A DNA stretch of 64,000 nucleotides from Candidatus Auribacterota bacterium. GTDB taxonomy: Bacteria > Auribacterota > Tritonobacteria > UBA1439. Location: assembly GCA_026392015.1 (NCBI GenBank), contig JAPLCW010000028.1, forward strand, positions 1-64,000, given 5' to 3'. Below, one piece after another: positions 45,398 to 53,435 of this stretch. The position numbers were made by a program, and so were the translations under genes. The notes beneath the pieces were generated by a model, which saw only the letters and a list, made by a program, of their open reading frames with translations, did no database searches and was not told the origin of the DNA. Position 1 is the first letter of the stretch; the number at the start of each line of letters is the position of its first letter.

Positions 45398-46069
45398 ATG
45401 GCCATTTTTATCGATTCATCGAACGTCACGGAGATCGAGGAGATCGTCCGGTGGGGCATCATCAGCGGCGCAACCACGAATCCAAAGATCCTTTGCCAGG
45501 ATGGCGCATGCGGCGAGCTCAAGACCGTGATTACAAAAATAGTGAAGCTGGTGAAGGGGCCGGTGAGCGTTGAACTCACGGAGGAAACCTGCGATGCGAT
45601 GCTCGCCCAGGCAAAGAAATTCGCGGCGTGGGACAAAGAGCATATCGTCATCAAGGTGCCGATCGGGGGGGATGCCCTCAGGGTCACACATACGCTGGAA
45701 AAAGAACTGGGAATCAAGACAAACGTCACCTGCATGATGTCGTTCAACCAGGCGTACCTCGCCGCGCTCGCCGGGGCGACATACGTGAGCATCTTCTTCG
45801 GGCGTATCAAAGACATGGGCTACGATCCGTGCGAGGTCATCGCGTCAACGCGGGAGATGATCGACGACGAGAATCTCAAAGCGAAAATCATCACGGGAAG
45901 CATCCGCCACATAATGGATGTGAACGAGGCGCTCCTTGCCGGATCGCATATCGTCACGGTCACGCCCCCGATTCTCAAGAAGATGCTCTGGAATCCTTCG
46001 TCGGAACTTTCCGTGGCCGAATTCAACAAAATCTGGCGGGATATGAAAAACAAGGGGCAGATTCGTTAG
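45398..46069 (+). CDS. Transaldolase / fructose-6-phosphate aldolase family
   Basis: 223 aa, the short TalC/FSA type. N-terminal FIDSSNVTEIEEIVRWGIISGATTNPKI; the Schiff-base Lys lies in IVIKVPIG; MMSFNQAYLAALAGATYVS and ...TGSIRHIMDVNEALLAGSHIVTVTPPILKKML complete the barrel. It transfers dihydroxyacetone units or cleaves fructose 6-phosphate. In this neighbourhood it could supply sedoheptulose 7-phosphate for the heptose genes upstream, which is inference. AAAAGGAGG is a strong ribosome site. Confidence 0.92.
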   Translation: MAIFIDSSNVTEIEEIVRWGIISGATTNPKILCQDGACGELKTVITKIVKLVKGPVSVELTEETCDAMLAQAKKFAAWDKEHIVIKVPIGGDALRVTHTLEKELGIKTNVTCMMSFNQAYLAALAGATYVSIFFGRIKDMGYDPCEVIASTREMIDDENLKAKIITGSIRHIMDVNEALLAGSHIVTVTPPILKKMLWNPSSELSVAEFNKIWRDMKNKGQIR

Positions 46070-46123
46070 TCCGTCTCCTGTTTCCCCAGTATCTGCGGTA
46101 TCTTCGTCCAATCTAAACGCAAT

Positions 46124-46238
46124 TCAGGACGCAGATGAACGCAGAGCACGCAGACAAGGAAATGGTTCAAGTTGAAAAGCACAGGTTGAAAGCTGCCGCT
46201 TCGTTAATCTGCGTTCATCTGCGACAATCTGCGTCCAA
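46124..46238. repeat. Empty GxxExxY-type element E5
   Basis: The left arm TCAGGACGCAGATGAACGCA and onward and the right arm ATCTGCGTTCATCTGCGACA and onward are nearly identical to those of cassette B. The interior (GGTTCAAGTTGAAAAGC...GCCGCTTCGTTAATCT) is about 60 bp. A lone right-arm fragment lies just before it at about 46090-46112. Confidence 0.78.
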
Positions 46239-46250
46239 TCTAAACTTTGT

Positions 46251-46374
46251 TCTGGACGCAGATGAATGCAGAGTACGCAGATACAAAAATGGTGCGAAAC
46301 GGCTGGAGGGGAAAAGCCCAATGTTAAAAACTGCTGCTTTGTGAATCTGCGCTATCTGCGGTATCTGCGTCCAA
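46251..46374. repeat. Empty GxxExxY-type element E6
   Basis: The left arm TCTGGACGCAGATGAATGCA and onward and the right arm ATCTGCGCTATCTGCGGTAT and onward. The interior includes CTGCTGCTTTGTGAATCTG, as in E1 and E5. It is more diverged than E5 and fills the gap before the convergent GT-C gene. Confidence 0.72.
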
Positions 46375-46398
46375 TTCTTAATCGCTGTTACGGCTAAG

Positions 46399-48279
46399 TT
46401 ACAGCGTCACCTGAATATACGGTCTTCGCGCAGCTTCCTCGATGCCCTTCGCAAACGCATTGCGATACTCATCGGGGATATACGGCGTGATCAGATCAAT
46501 TTTTCTCTTTTGAGGATCGGAAAAAGAACCTACAACCTGCCCCATTCCCTCGAATACAGCCCCTCTGAAACCAGGGTCTGTTTCTTTGAACAGCGAAATG
46601 CACCTCGCTACCTGATAATCTCTTTCATAAATATATCGGAGGCATAGAACTCGCCCCAGCGCCTTGTAGAACTCCCGTACGTATGCGGGATCGATGCCGT
46701 TAATCTTCCCTTCGATTGCGGTGATGTTGTGCCTGATGCTGTGATCAATTTCCGTAGTCGGCGCGCCTTCTTTGAGAGGGATTTCGTCTACCTCAATAGC
46801 CCCCCACCAGAAAATTTCGCAAAACCCCTCTATGAAATCCAATCTATCCTCTGGAGAAGTGAGTCTAGAGCTCAGGCTCAATCCCGTGCGAATCGCCTCC
46901 GGAGCATTGTCCCTCTGTGCGATCTTCCAGCCGAGCAGGTAATAGCGATATCCCTTATGGTGAGCCGCTGGAGCAACGCCGCTGAGCGTGAGAGGCAATG
47001 AGAGTATGGAAAAGAAAACGATGCTCCCGATGATAATGAGAGTGAGCGCGCGGACAATGTTAATGCGGCTCTCCCACAGCCTCGCCAGAAAGAGAGCAGT
47101 CACACAAAAAATGTAGGGCACGAGCACCGAAAAATAGCGATATGCGCTGAAGTTACCATACTGCATATCGAGAGCAAATTTTCTCTCCAGATGTGTCCCC
47201 ACTGAAATTGCAAAGAAAAGAATGATGTAAATAAGTATCGGGAGCTCGATGTAGTCGCATTTGTCATATCTTATCCGCCGGCGTGAGAAGGGTGACGTGA
47301 TGAGTGAATTGAGGAGGATTTGACCATTACGAGTAAAGATCCATAACCCCGCGCATAGGATCAAGGCTGAATACACAAACCAGTAGCATTGTGTAACCCA
47401 TCCGTAGCAGCCGATCCCGAACCAGTAGGTATCATACAGCAGCATGCGCAAAAATACACGCATGCTTCCCACGATGCCGGGCGCGGCCCATTCCTGGCCG
47501 GGCATTATGGCGACAATGGTCTTCAATCCCGCCAGCGGATGGATACTGTTGTAGAAGAGGAGGGGGAACGATCCCACGATCAAAGAGAATAAGAAACCCC
47601 ACAGATATTTACGCCCCCCCGTTTTTATAGGAATAACAAGCCATGTGAGAAGACACGCCAAAAGGGTTATTACGGAAAAATAGCAGAAGTATATTCCCAG
47701 ACCTCCCCAAAAACCGAAAAGGCACGCGTTCAGAAAGCGCCGCCGCACGGACAGCGCATCAGACTCTATAGGGTATACGCCGACATCGGCGAAGCAAAAA
47801 CGATAAAACGCAGTGAGCATTAAAATGTCGAACAACGGGTTCTGGGAAATACTTCCTATGCTGACAAAGAATAGTCGTGTAAGACCGATGGGAGAAAAAC
47901 AGAAGAATATCCCGCAAAAGAGGGCGCTCCTCCGGCCAAAAAAGCGCGCCATTAAAAAATACCACAGCGCAAAGGTTAAAAATGAATACGCTACCGCTGT
48001 GGCCTTCAGCGCAAGATATGTCGGGCCGATAATCTCGAAAAACGGGATGGCTGATATGCCGAAAATGAGCGTGCCGCCCTCATAGGTATGCCACATATAT
48101 TCCATAGGAGAAAGCATAAAACCATCATGCACAACCCTGGCGATCACCCCGCTGTAGAGTTCCTCAAGGAAGGTGTATGTTTCCGGCCAGAAGAGGAGCA
48201 GCATGACGCGGATGGCTATAAAGACAGCTGCGAGCACCATGAATGTCCGATAGCTCGATTCGTATGAAGCATCACGCAT
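46399..48279 (-). CDS. GT-C-like membrane protein with helical C-terminal domain (paralogue 1)
   Basis: 626 aa from ATG 48279; a start at 48324 is possible but would overlap the preceding gene. About ten to twelve transmembrane helices (residues about 15-430). The first extracytoplasmic loop has paired acidic residues (TYTFLEELYSGV), the position of the catalytic Asp/Glu in GT-C enzymes of the ArnT/PMT type. The last 170 residues are soluble and helical with a repeat-like pattern (YVREFYKALGRVLC...FRGAVFEGMGQVVG). The gene upstream encodes a protein of the same layout. It probably moves sugars from a lipid carrier; donor and acceptor are unknown. Confidence 0.6.
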   Translation of the reverse strand: MRDASYESSYRTFMVLAAVFIAIRVMLLLFWPETYTFLEELYSGVIARVVHDGFMLSPMEYMWHTYEGGTLIFGISAIPFFEIIGPTYLALKATAVAYSFLTFALWYFLMARFFGRRSALFCGIFFCFSPIGLTRLFFVSIGSISQNPLFDILMLTAFYRFCFADVGVYPIESDALSVRRRFLNACLFGFWGGLGIYFCYFSVITLLACLLTWLVIPIKTGGRKYLWGFLFSLIVGSFPLLFYNSIHPLAGLKTIVAIMPGQEWAAPGIVGSMRVFLRMLLYDTYWFGIGCYGWVTQCYWFVYSALILCAGLWIFTRNGQILLNSLITSPFSRRRIRYDKCDYIELPILIYIILFFAISVGTHLERKFALDMQYGNFSAYRYFSVLVPYIFCVTALFLARLWESRINIVRALTLIIIGSIVFFSILSLPLTLSGVAPAAHHKGYRYYLLGWKIAQRDNAPEAIRTGLSLSSRLTSPEDRLDFIEGFCEIFWWGAIEVDEIPLKEGAPTTEIDHSIRHNITAIEGKINGIDPAYVREFYKALGRVLCLRYIYERDYQVARCISLFKETDPGFRGAVFEGMGQVVGSFSDPQKRKIDLITPYIPDEYRNAFAKGIEEAARRPYIQVTL

Positions 48280-48314
48280 GATTATTTCTTTCCCACACGG
48301 CAGACACACCGCGC

Positions 48315-50171
48315 TCAGTGGCATAGCACTGGCGAATAATACATCCTCGTTCCATATGGATCTTTGCAGCCTGCCAGGAAAATTTCCTTATCGCCAATTC
48401 CATCGGCTATGGCGCTGATTGACGCTCCTTGATCGGGTCCTGTGGCAAAATATTGCCCCATCGCGTAGAAAAGCGCTTTCTTATCTGAATAAGGAATTGT
48501 GTTGATAGCTTCCTTCAATTTCAAAGGGTCCTTTGTCCAGGCCGGCAGCACCCTTGCCAAGCCAACAAAACTGAGCTCAGCATCTTCTCTACTCAATCCT
48601 TTGGTAAGATTATCAATGGAAGATTTAAAATCATATTTCGAATGCCAGAAGACAAAAGCCCCTAGCTCCTCACGAAATATAGATTGCAGCTCTCGCGGAA
48701 CACACCTTTTCAGCGTTTCCATACATGCAGAGAATTTGTCAGGATGGATCACCTGAAATTCACTATCTGTCACCTTATAAAGATACATAAGCCATGCAGC
48801 ACCGCGAACTATATCATTGCGCTCAACTTTATATGGAATTTTTGATAGTTTCTCTAGCTTCACCTTGAGCTGCTGTTCATTATCATAACATGATTCCATA
48901 ATCCGACATCCGGTCTCCTGTGCGAAATAGCCAGGTTCTCTTGTTCCGTAGCCTATATCTACAGGAGTTAATACGGTACAAAAGGAGAATATGCCAAATA
49001 CAATCAATACTGCGAGAATCAAAATTCCTCCCATTTTCAATACTCCATACCTGGATGTTACAGCCCAATGAATCATGAGAGCCTTTGCAAGCAGGAGGCT
49101 GCTTATTAAGGGGGATAGGTACCTCGCTTGGAGAATGGGGGAATTGCCGCTTGTCTTGACGAGCGCGCAATGGACAAATATACTGATATATATTAGCGGA
49201 TAGCAGGTGATAAATAACAATAGCATCCTATTGTAATGTCTGCGTTTTGAAAGCAGCATGCCCCAAGCCCAGATGTACGCGACAACCCCTATCAGGTAAA
49301 TGGACCACTGCCATGCGATACCATTATTCTGCCACGGTGCATAGCTTGCGGGTAAGGACTCAGTCAATAGTATATACACGCTCTTTATGACATTATAATG
49401 CGACTCCATTGACAACGAACTGGGAGAGAATATCTTCAAAATAGCGTGACTCTGAAGCAATGCCGGTATAGAGGCAAGGGCAATACCCATGATCAAAAGG
49501 CTCGCTCTTACCCAGGTCCCTATTGCAGGTTGCTGTTTCCGACTCAATAAACATAAGGAAAATATCATACCCCCCGCGATACAGTTACTAGGCCAAACGA
49601 AAAGTGAAAAACCGATGATAAAACCCAGTATCAGTATCCACACCCTCTTATAACTCCCCTTGCGTGAACTTTCTGTTTTCCAAAAGGCGAGCAGCATAGC
49701 GACGCTAAAAGTAAAAATATATTCATGGGTTATCGTTGCCCAGCTATAATAGTAAATAGTATTAGCCGAAGGCAAAAGATACAAAAGGCATGCAATATAT
49801 GCAGCCTTCCTGTCAACGTACAATTTAAGGAGGAAGTAAAGCAACACAAAAGTTGTTATGGGCCAAATGATAGCAGTCAGCTTCAGGCATGTGTACGACG
49901 TCCCAATAATGTAGAAAACAGGTATCGCACAGAGACTTAGCAAAAAGAGCCCACCATGCAGAGGATCAAGCATGTAATCCCGAATCGGAAGAAGTGGCCC
50001 ACCGCTAACAATATCTATTGCAAGATTTCCCGCAAATAGCTCCTCAACATCATTAAGCGCATAAATCTTTAGGGAACCGAGTAGCATAATGATCTGCAAC
50101 GCAACAAATACAGCAACGCCGCTAAATAGCGCGATACGAGTTAACAATCTATTATTGTAAGCCAGTGACAT
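48315..50171 (-). CDS. GT-C-like membrane protein with helical C-terminal domain (paralogue 2)
   Basis: 618 aa with the same plan as the next gene: an N-terminal membrane helix, a first loop with NDVEELFAGNLA (acidic pair), about ten helices, then a C-terminal soluble helical domain (about 440-618; FVFWHSKYDFKSSIDNLT..., FYAMGQYFATG). GGAGGAG lies just before the ATG. I do not recognise a named family; the layout fits GT-C glycosyltransferases. With its paralogue it forms a two-gene unit, presumably acting in surface glycan or glycoprotein assembly. Confidence 0.6.
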   Translation of the reverse strand: MSLAYNNRLLTRIALFSGVAVFVALQIIMLLGSLKIYALNDVEELFAGNLAIDIVSGGPLLPIRDYMLDPLHGGLFLLSLCAIPVFYIIGTSYTCLKLTAIIWPITTFVLLYFLLKLYVDRKAAYIACLLYLLPSANTIYYYSWATITHEYIFTFSVAMLLAFWKTESSRKGSYKRVWILILGFIIGFSLFVWPSNCIAGGMIFSLCLLSRKQQPAIGTWVRASLLIMGIALASIPALLQSHAILKIFSPSSLSMESHYNVIKSVYILLTESLPASYAPWQNNGIAWQWSIYLIGVVAYIWAWGMLLSKRRHYNRMLLLFITCYPLIYISIFVHCALVKTSGNSPILQARYLSPLISSLLLAKALMIHWAVTSRYGVLKMGGILILAVLIVFGIFSFCTVLTPVDIGYGTREPGYFAQETGCRIMESCYDNEQQLKVKLEKLSKIPYKVERNDIVRGAAWLMYLYKVTDSEFQVIHPDKFSACMETLKRCVPRELQSIFREELGAFVFWHSKYDFKSSIDNLTKGLSREDAELSFVGLARVLPAWTKDPLKLKEAINTIPYSDKKALFYAMGQYFATGPDQGASISAIADGIGDKEIFLAGCKDPYGTRMYYSPVLCH

Positions 50172-50467
50172 ACTCCTCCAAACAAAACTGACGGTATTCG
50201 AAGAAATTACCTTGTAAACAAACCGTATCCTCCCTCACCGCGAGGGAGTCATTATGACAGAGATCGCGACTTCATCCCTTTTTTGAAAGAATCATCCAAC
50301 CTATATTCGCAGCATAGCCGCCTCAGGGAAGCGTGGCTTCTTCAAAAAGCTTATTGTATAACAGCAGGCTTCACTTTTTGTACAATTATTTAGAATTACA
50401 TAAATCCGAATATCGAAAATAGTCTAATTTACTTTTGAGCAGAACACACGATCCCGAAAAGGATTAC

Positions 50468-50626
50468 GTAAGGGGTCACTTATGGGTGGTACATTGCTGA
50501 ATATGTCATTCCTGCAAAAGCAGGAATCCAGGTTTTATAATGGATCCCCGCTCGAGTTTACACTGAGCGCAGTCGAAGTGCCGGGATAACAAGCGAAATG
50601 GATACCACCCATAAGTGACCCCTTAC
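50468..50626. mobile_element. IS66-type MITE with perfect 8-bp target duplication
   Basis: Starts GTAAGGGGTCACTTATGGGT and ends ACCCATAAGTGACCCCTTAC. AGGATTAC abuts both ends (50460-50467 and 50627-50634), 8 of 8. The interior has GTCATTCCTGCAAAAGCAGG and, in place of the usual right half-palindrome, a different stretch (GAGTTTACACTGAGCGCAGT) that makes this copy longer, 159 bp. Confidence 0.87.
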
Positions 50627-50758
50627 AGGATTACATCCAAGCAGATTTACTTTAGGCATGCGGAAGGATATAATGGTCGATGTGGGTTTTAGTAACATCA
50701 CTATCCGACGATGCTCATATCATATGACACTTCGAGCCACAGCTAGTACGGGGTGAGC

Positions 50759-50920
50759 ATGAACCAGTTGACTGGCTTTATGTGTGCGCTCTATCATCTG
50801 GACTATCACCATTTTTCAAATCCCCCCATCCCACGCTTTGGAAAAGTCAGGCTAGAGGGGATTTGCTTGAAAACAAGCTGGATAAATGGAATTCCGCACT
50901 TTATCACCATTAAGGAGTGA
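50759..50920 (+). CDS. Small hypothetical ORF (53 aa)
   Basis: Reads MNQLTGFMCALYHLDYHHFS... and ends in ...WINGIPHFITIKE with a stop at 50918-50920. GGGGTGAG precedes the ATG. The composition is protein-like (aromatic and Pro residues, FGKVRLEGICL), and the stop lies 16 bp before the most likely start of the radical SAM gene. I do not recognise it. It could be the truncated end of a larger gene, since the sequence upstream is interrupted by a MITE. The rest of the 50.17-50.94 kb gap holds no gene. Confidence 0.3.
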   Translation: MNQLTGFMCALYHLDYHHFSNPPIPRFGKVRLEGICLKTSWINGIPHFITIKE

Positions 50921-50936
50921 TAATCCAAAAACTCTG

Positions 50937-52358
50937 ATGGACTTTGTTTTAATCAATCCGCCGCTGCATCTCAAGGACCTCTACCACAGTCTTTCTGCGG
51001 GGGGCAGTGAACTCCCGCCACTTGGAATCTGTTCCATTGCGGCCGTCTTGCGCGAAGGGGGATACTCCGTTGCTGTAGTGGATGCAATGGCTCTCCGCCT
51101 TGACTCAAACAAGACAGTGGAACAGGTTCGACGATTGCGGCCAAAGTATGCGGGCATTTCAACGACCACCATGTCTGTCAATACAGCAGCAGAGGTAGCG
51201 CACCTATGCAAAAAAGAAGGCGTTACTACCATATTGGGAGGTCCCCATGTTACCGCCGTGCCCGAAGAGACTTTTCTCCGCTATCCTCAATTTGACATAG
51301 GAGTTATTGGCGAAGGCGAGGATACTGTTCTTGAACTGGCCCACGCCCTGGAGGCTGGCAAAGACCTTGCTGAGATCCCCGGTCTTTTGCTCCGCCGCTC
51401 CAATAAGCTGCAATTGACCCCTCCCCGTTGCTTCATCAAGAATTTAGACAAGATCCCGCTTCCTGCATGGGATTTGCTCCCCGACATTGCCACACACTAC
51501 CAGCCCGCAGCCGATAGTTTATACCGATTCCCCGCCTCCAGTCTGGTGACTTCCAGAGGGTGTTCGGGGAAATGTGTGTTCTGTGATCAAAAGGTGTTTG
51601 GCGGAAGCTGCCGCGCCTTCTCATCTGATTATGTTATTCGAATGATTCAAGTACTACGCAACAGATTTGGGATCCGCGACCTCTTTATCCACGATGATAA
51701 TTTCCTAATGTTTTACAAACGCACCCTGGAAATCTGCACACGGATCATCGCTGAGAACATTGACATCACCTGGTCATGCCTGGGCCGTACAGATCAGGTG
51801 GACTGGTCAATCCTCCCGTTGATAAAAAAGGCCGGATGCTGGCAGATCAATTACGGTCTGGAGAGTGGCTCCCAGGAAATCCTTGATTTAATCGGGAAGG
51901 GAAATACCATCGAAGTCATGACCGAGGCCGTTCGCAGAACCAGGGAAGCCGGCATTAGGGTAAAAGGGTTGTTCATGATCGGATGTTTCGGAGAAACGCG
52001 TGAGACCATAGCGGCCACCAACCGCTACATCAAATCGCTCGACCTGGATGACTTTCATATGACCTGTTTCACGCCCCTTCCAGGCTCTCGGGCTTTCAGC
52101 ATCGCTCACAAATATGGGGATTTCGATCCCGATTGGGACAAAATGAATATGTTCCGCGCGGAGAGTTTTATCCCACATGGTTTCACGAGACAGGAAATTG
52201 AACGCGCGCACCGAAGGGCTTACAGGATTTTTTATTTCAGGCCTAGAATTGTGCTTTACTATCTTGCCAAATTCAATTCCTGGGCAATGGCGAAGAAACT
52301 TTTACAGTCGGCATGGGCCTTTATCAGATTCACTACCAAGAAAGAGGAAACAGAGTGA
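50937..52358 (+). CDS. B12-binding radical SAM enzyme
   Basis: 473 aa from ATG 50937 (MDFVLINPPLH, the normal beginning of the cobalamin-binding domain); an ATG 17 codons earlier is possible, and neither has a good ribosome site. The N-terminal Rossmann B12 domain has GGPHVTAVPEETF and GEGEDTVLEL. The radical SAM domain has the [4Fe-4S] motif SRGCSGKCVFCDQ, then HDDNFLM and GLESGSQEIL. Relatives (BchE/P-methylase type) carry out radical methylations or ring formation. It is coupled to a methyltransferase gene by a GTGA overlap. The glycan or lipid context suggests modification of a surface lipid or sugar. Confidence 0.9.
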   Translation: MDFVLINPPLHLKDLYHSLSAGGSELPPLGICSIAAVLREGGYSVAVVDAMALRLDSNKTVEQVRRLRPKYAGISTTTMSVNTAAEVAHLCKKEGVTTILGGPHVTAVPEETFLRYPQFDIGVIGEGEDTVLELAHALEAGKDLAEIPGLLLRRSNKLQLTPPRCFIKNLDKIPLPAWDLLPDIATHYQPAADSLYRFPASSLVTSRGCSGKCVFCDQKVFGGSCRAFSSDYVIRMIQVLRNRFGIRDLFIHDDNFLMFYKRTLEICTRIIAENIDITWSCLGRTDQVDWSILPLIKKAGCWQINYGLESGSQEILDLIGKGNTIEVMTEAVRRTREAGIRVKGLFMIGCFGETRETIAATNRYIKSLDLDDFHMTCFTPLPGSRAFSIAHKYGDFDPDWDKMNMFRAESFIPHGFTRQEIERAHRRAYRIFYFRPRIVLYYLAKFNSWAMAKKLLQSAWAFIRFTTKKEETE

Positions 52359-53149
52359 GACCTGTAGAAACAGTAATGCGCGATTTTCTCGGAAAGATGC
52401 CTTCCGCACACGCGCTGGTTCGCACCATTGAATATCTGCTCCTCTCACGTTATGAGTATAGCCCCCCCGTGATGGACATAGGGTGCGGCGATGGCTTTTT
52501 TGGGAGTTATCTTTTCAAAGACCGGAACCAGATTATCGATCTGGGAGTTGATCTCAACCTGCGGCGGGCACAAAAGGCGAAGAACTCCGGCGGCTACAGG
52601 GAGATCCTCACCTGCAACGCCTCTGACATCCCATACCCCGACGCACATTTTCAATCTATTTTCAGTAATTGCGTATTTGAACATATGCCAAATCTGGTGG
52701 AAGTATTTATGGAAATCCGGAGACTCCTCAAACCAGGGGGCAACTACATCTTTACAACCCATAGCAACTACTATAACGATTATTTATCTACCGTACGATT
52801 TCTTCGCCGGCTCAAATGCAACTCGCTCGCCTCACTCTATATAAAATTCATCAATGCTATGTTCAAGCATTTTAACTGCCTTTCTCCCGAGGAATGGCAA
52901 AAAAAACTTAACAAGGCAGGCCTTGCTCTTGTACATTACGAATACTACCTGGGGCCAAGTACGCTCGGCGCCTGGGATCACCTCTTGCCCCTGGCCGCCC
53001 CGAGTTATATATGGTATGCAATTTCCCAGCGATACACACTCCTCCCGAGAGCCATGGCACAGCTAATATTCCACCGTTATTTATGCAGGCTCGCAGAATT
53101 AAAAGAATCTACTGGTGGAGGTTTGCTTATGATAGCACAAAGGAAGTGA
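52355..53149 (+). CDS. SAM-dependent class I methyltransferase
   Basis: 264 aa from GTG 52355, which overlaps the preceding stop; AGAGG lies 7 nt upstream. Motif I is VMDIGCGDGFFGSYL, motif II/III is NASDIPYPDAHFQSIFSNCVFEHM, and then EIRRLLKPGGNYIFTTHS, the methyltransferase-11 pattern of small-molecule enzymes. The last 100 residues are helical and hydrophobic, possibly for lipid substrates. The pair radical SAM plus methyltransferase matches, as separate genes, the single fused protein at 61366-63543. Confidence 0.87.
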   Translation: MRPVETVMRDFLGKMPSAHALVRTIEYLLLSRYEYSPPVMDIGCGDGFFGSYLFKDRNQIIDLGVDLNLRRAQKAKNSGGYREILTCNASDIPYPDAHFQSIFSNCVFEHMPNLVEVFMEIRRLLKPGGNYIFTTHSNYYNDYLSTVRFLRRLKCNSLASLYIKFINAMFKHFNCLSPEEWQKKLNKAGLALVHYEYYLGPSTLGAWDHLLPLAAPSYIWYAISQRYTLLPRAMAQLIFHRYLCRLAELKESTGGGLLMIAQRK

Positions 53150-53435
53150 GCTCGCGTGATGGCCTGAATCCCTTTATAAATCTCCACCGCCTTATAGCGG
53201 TGGTCTCATGCAATTCGGACGAATAATGCCCAAGGTGGCAATAGCCAACCTCACTGGAGCAAAAATCTTCAACGGATTAAAAAGAGCTATAATCCGTGTT
53301 GTGAGCCGCAACGTTTTCGCATCATCTCTCAGATAGCTTACTTCACTTTTGCCACGCAACCTGTTGCGTGTGCACAATTCTTTGCCATTTTGACATGCTC
53401 TTCAAAGTCCGTCGTCACTACCTGATCCGCTTCCC
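53150..53435. other. Intergenic between convergent genes, possible gene fragment
   Basis: A short hairpin (CCACCGC-CTTATA-GCGGTGG, about 53188-53207) lies beyond the methyltransferase stop. On the minus strand the frame just beyond the GT39-like stop reads AIREADQVVTTDFEEHVKMA and on to ...CAHATGCVAKVK and stop, which looks like the end of a real protein but has no start and no recognised family. No other feature seen. Confidence 0.35.
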
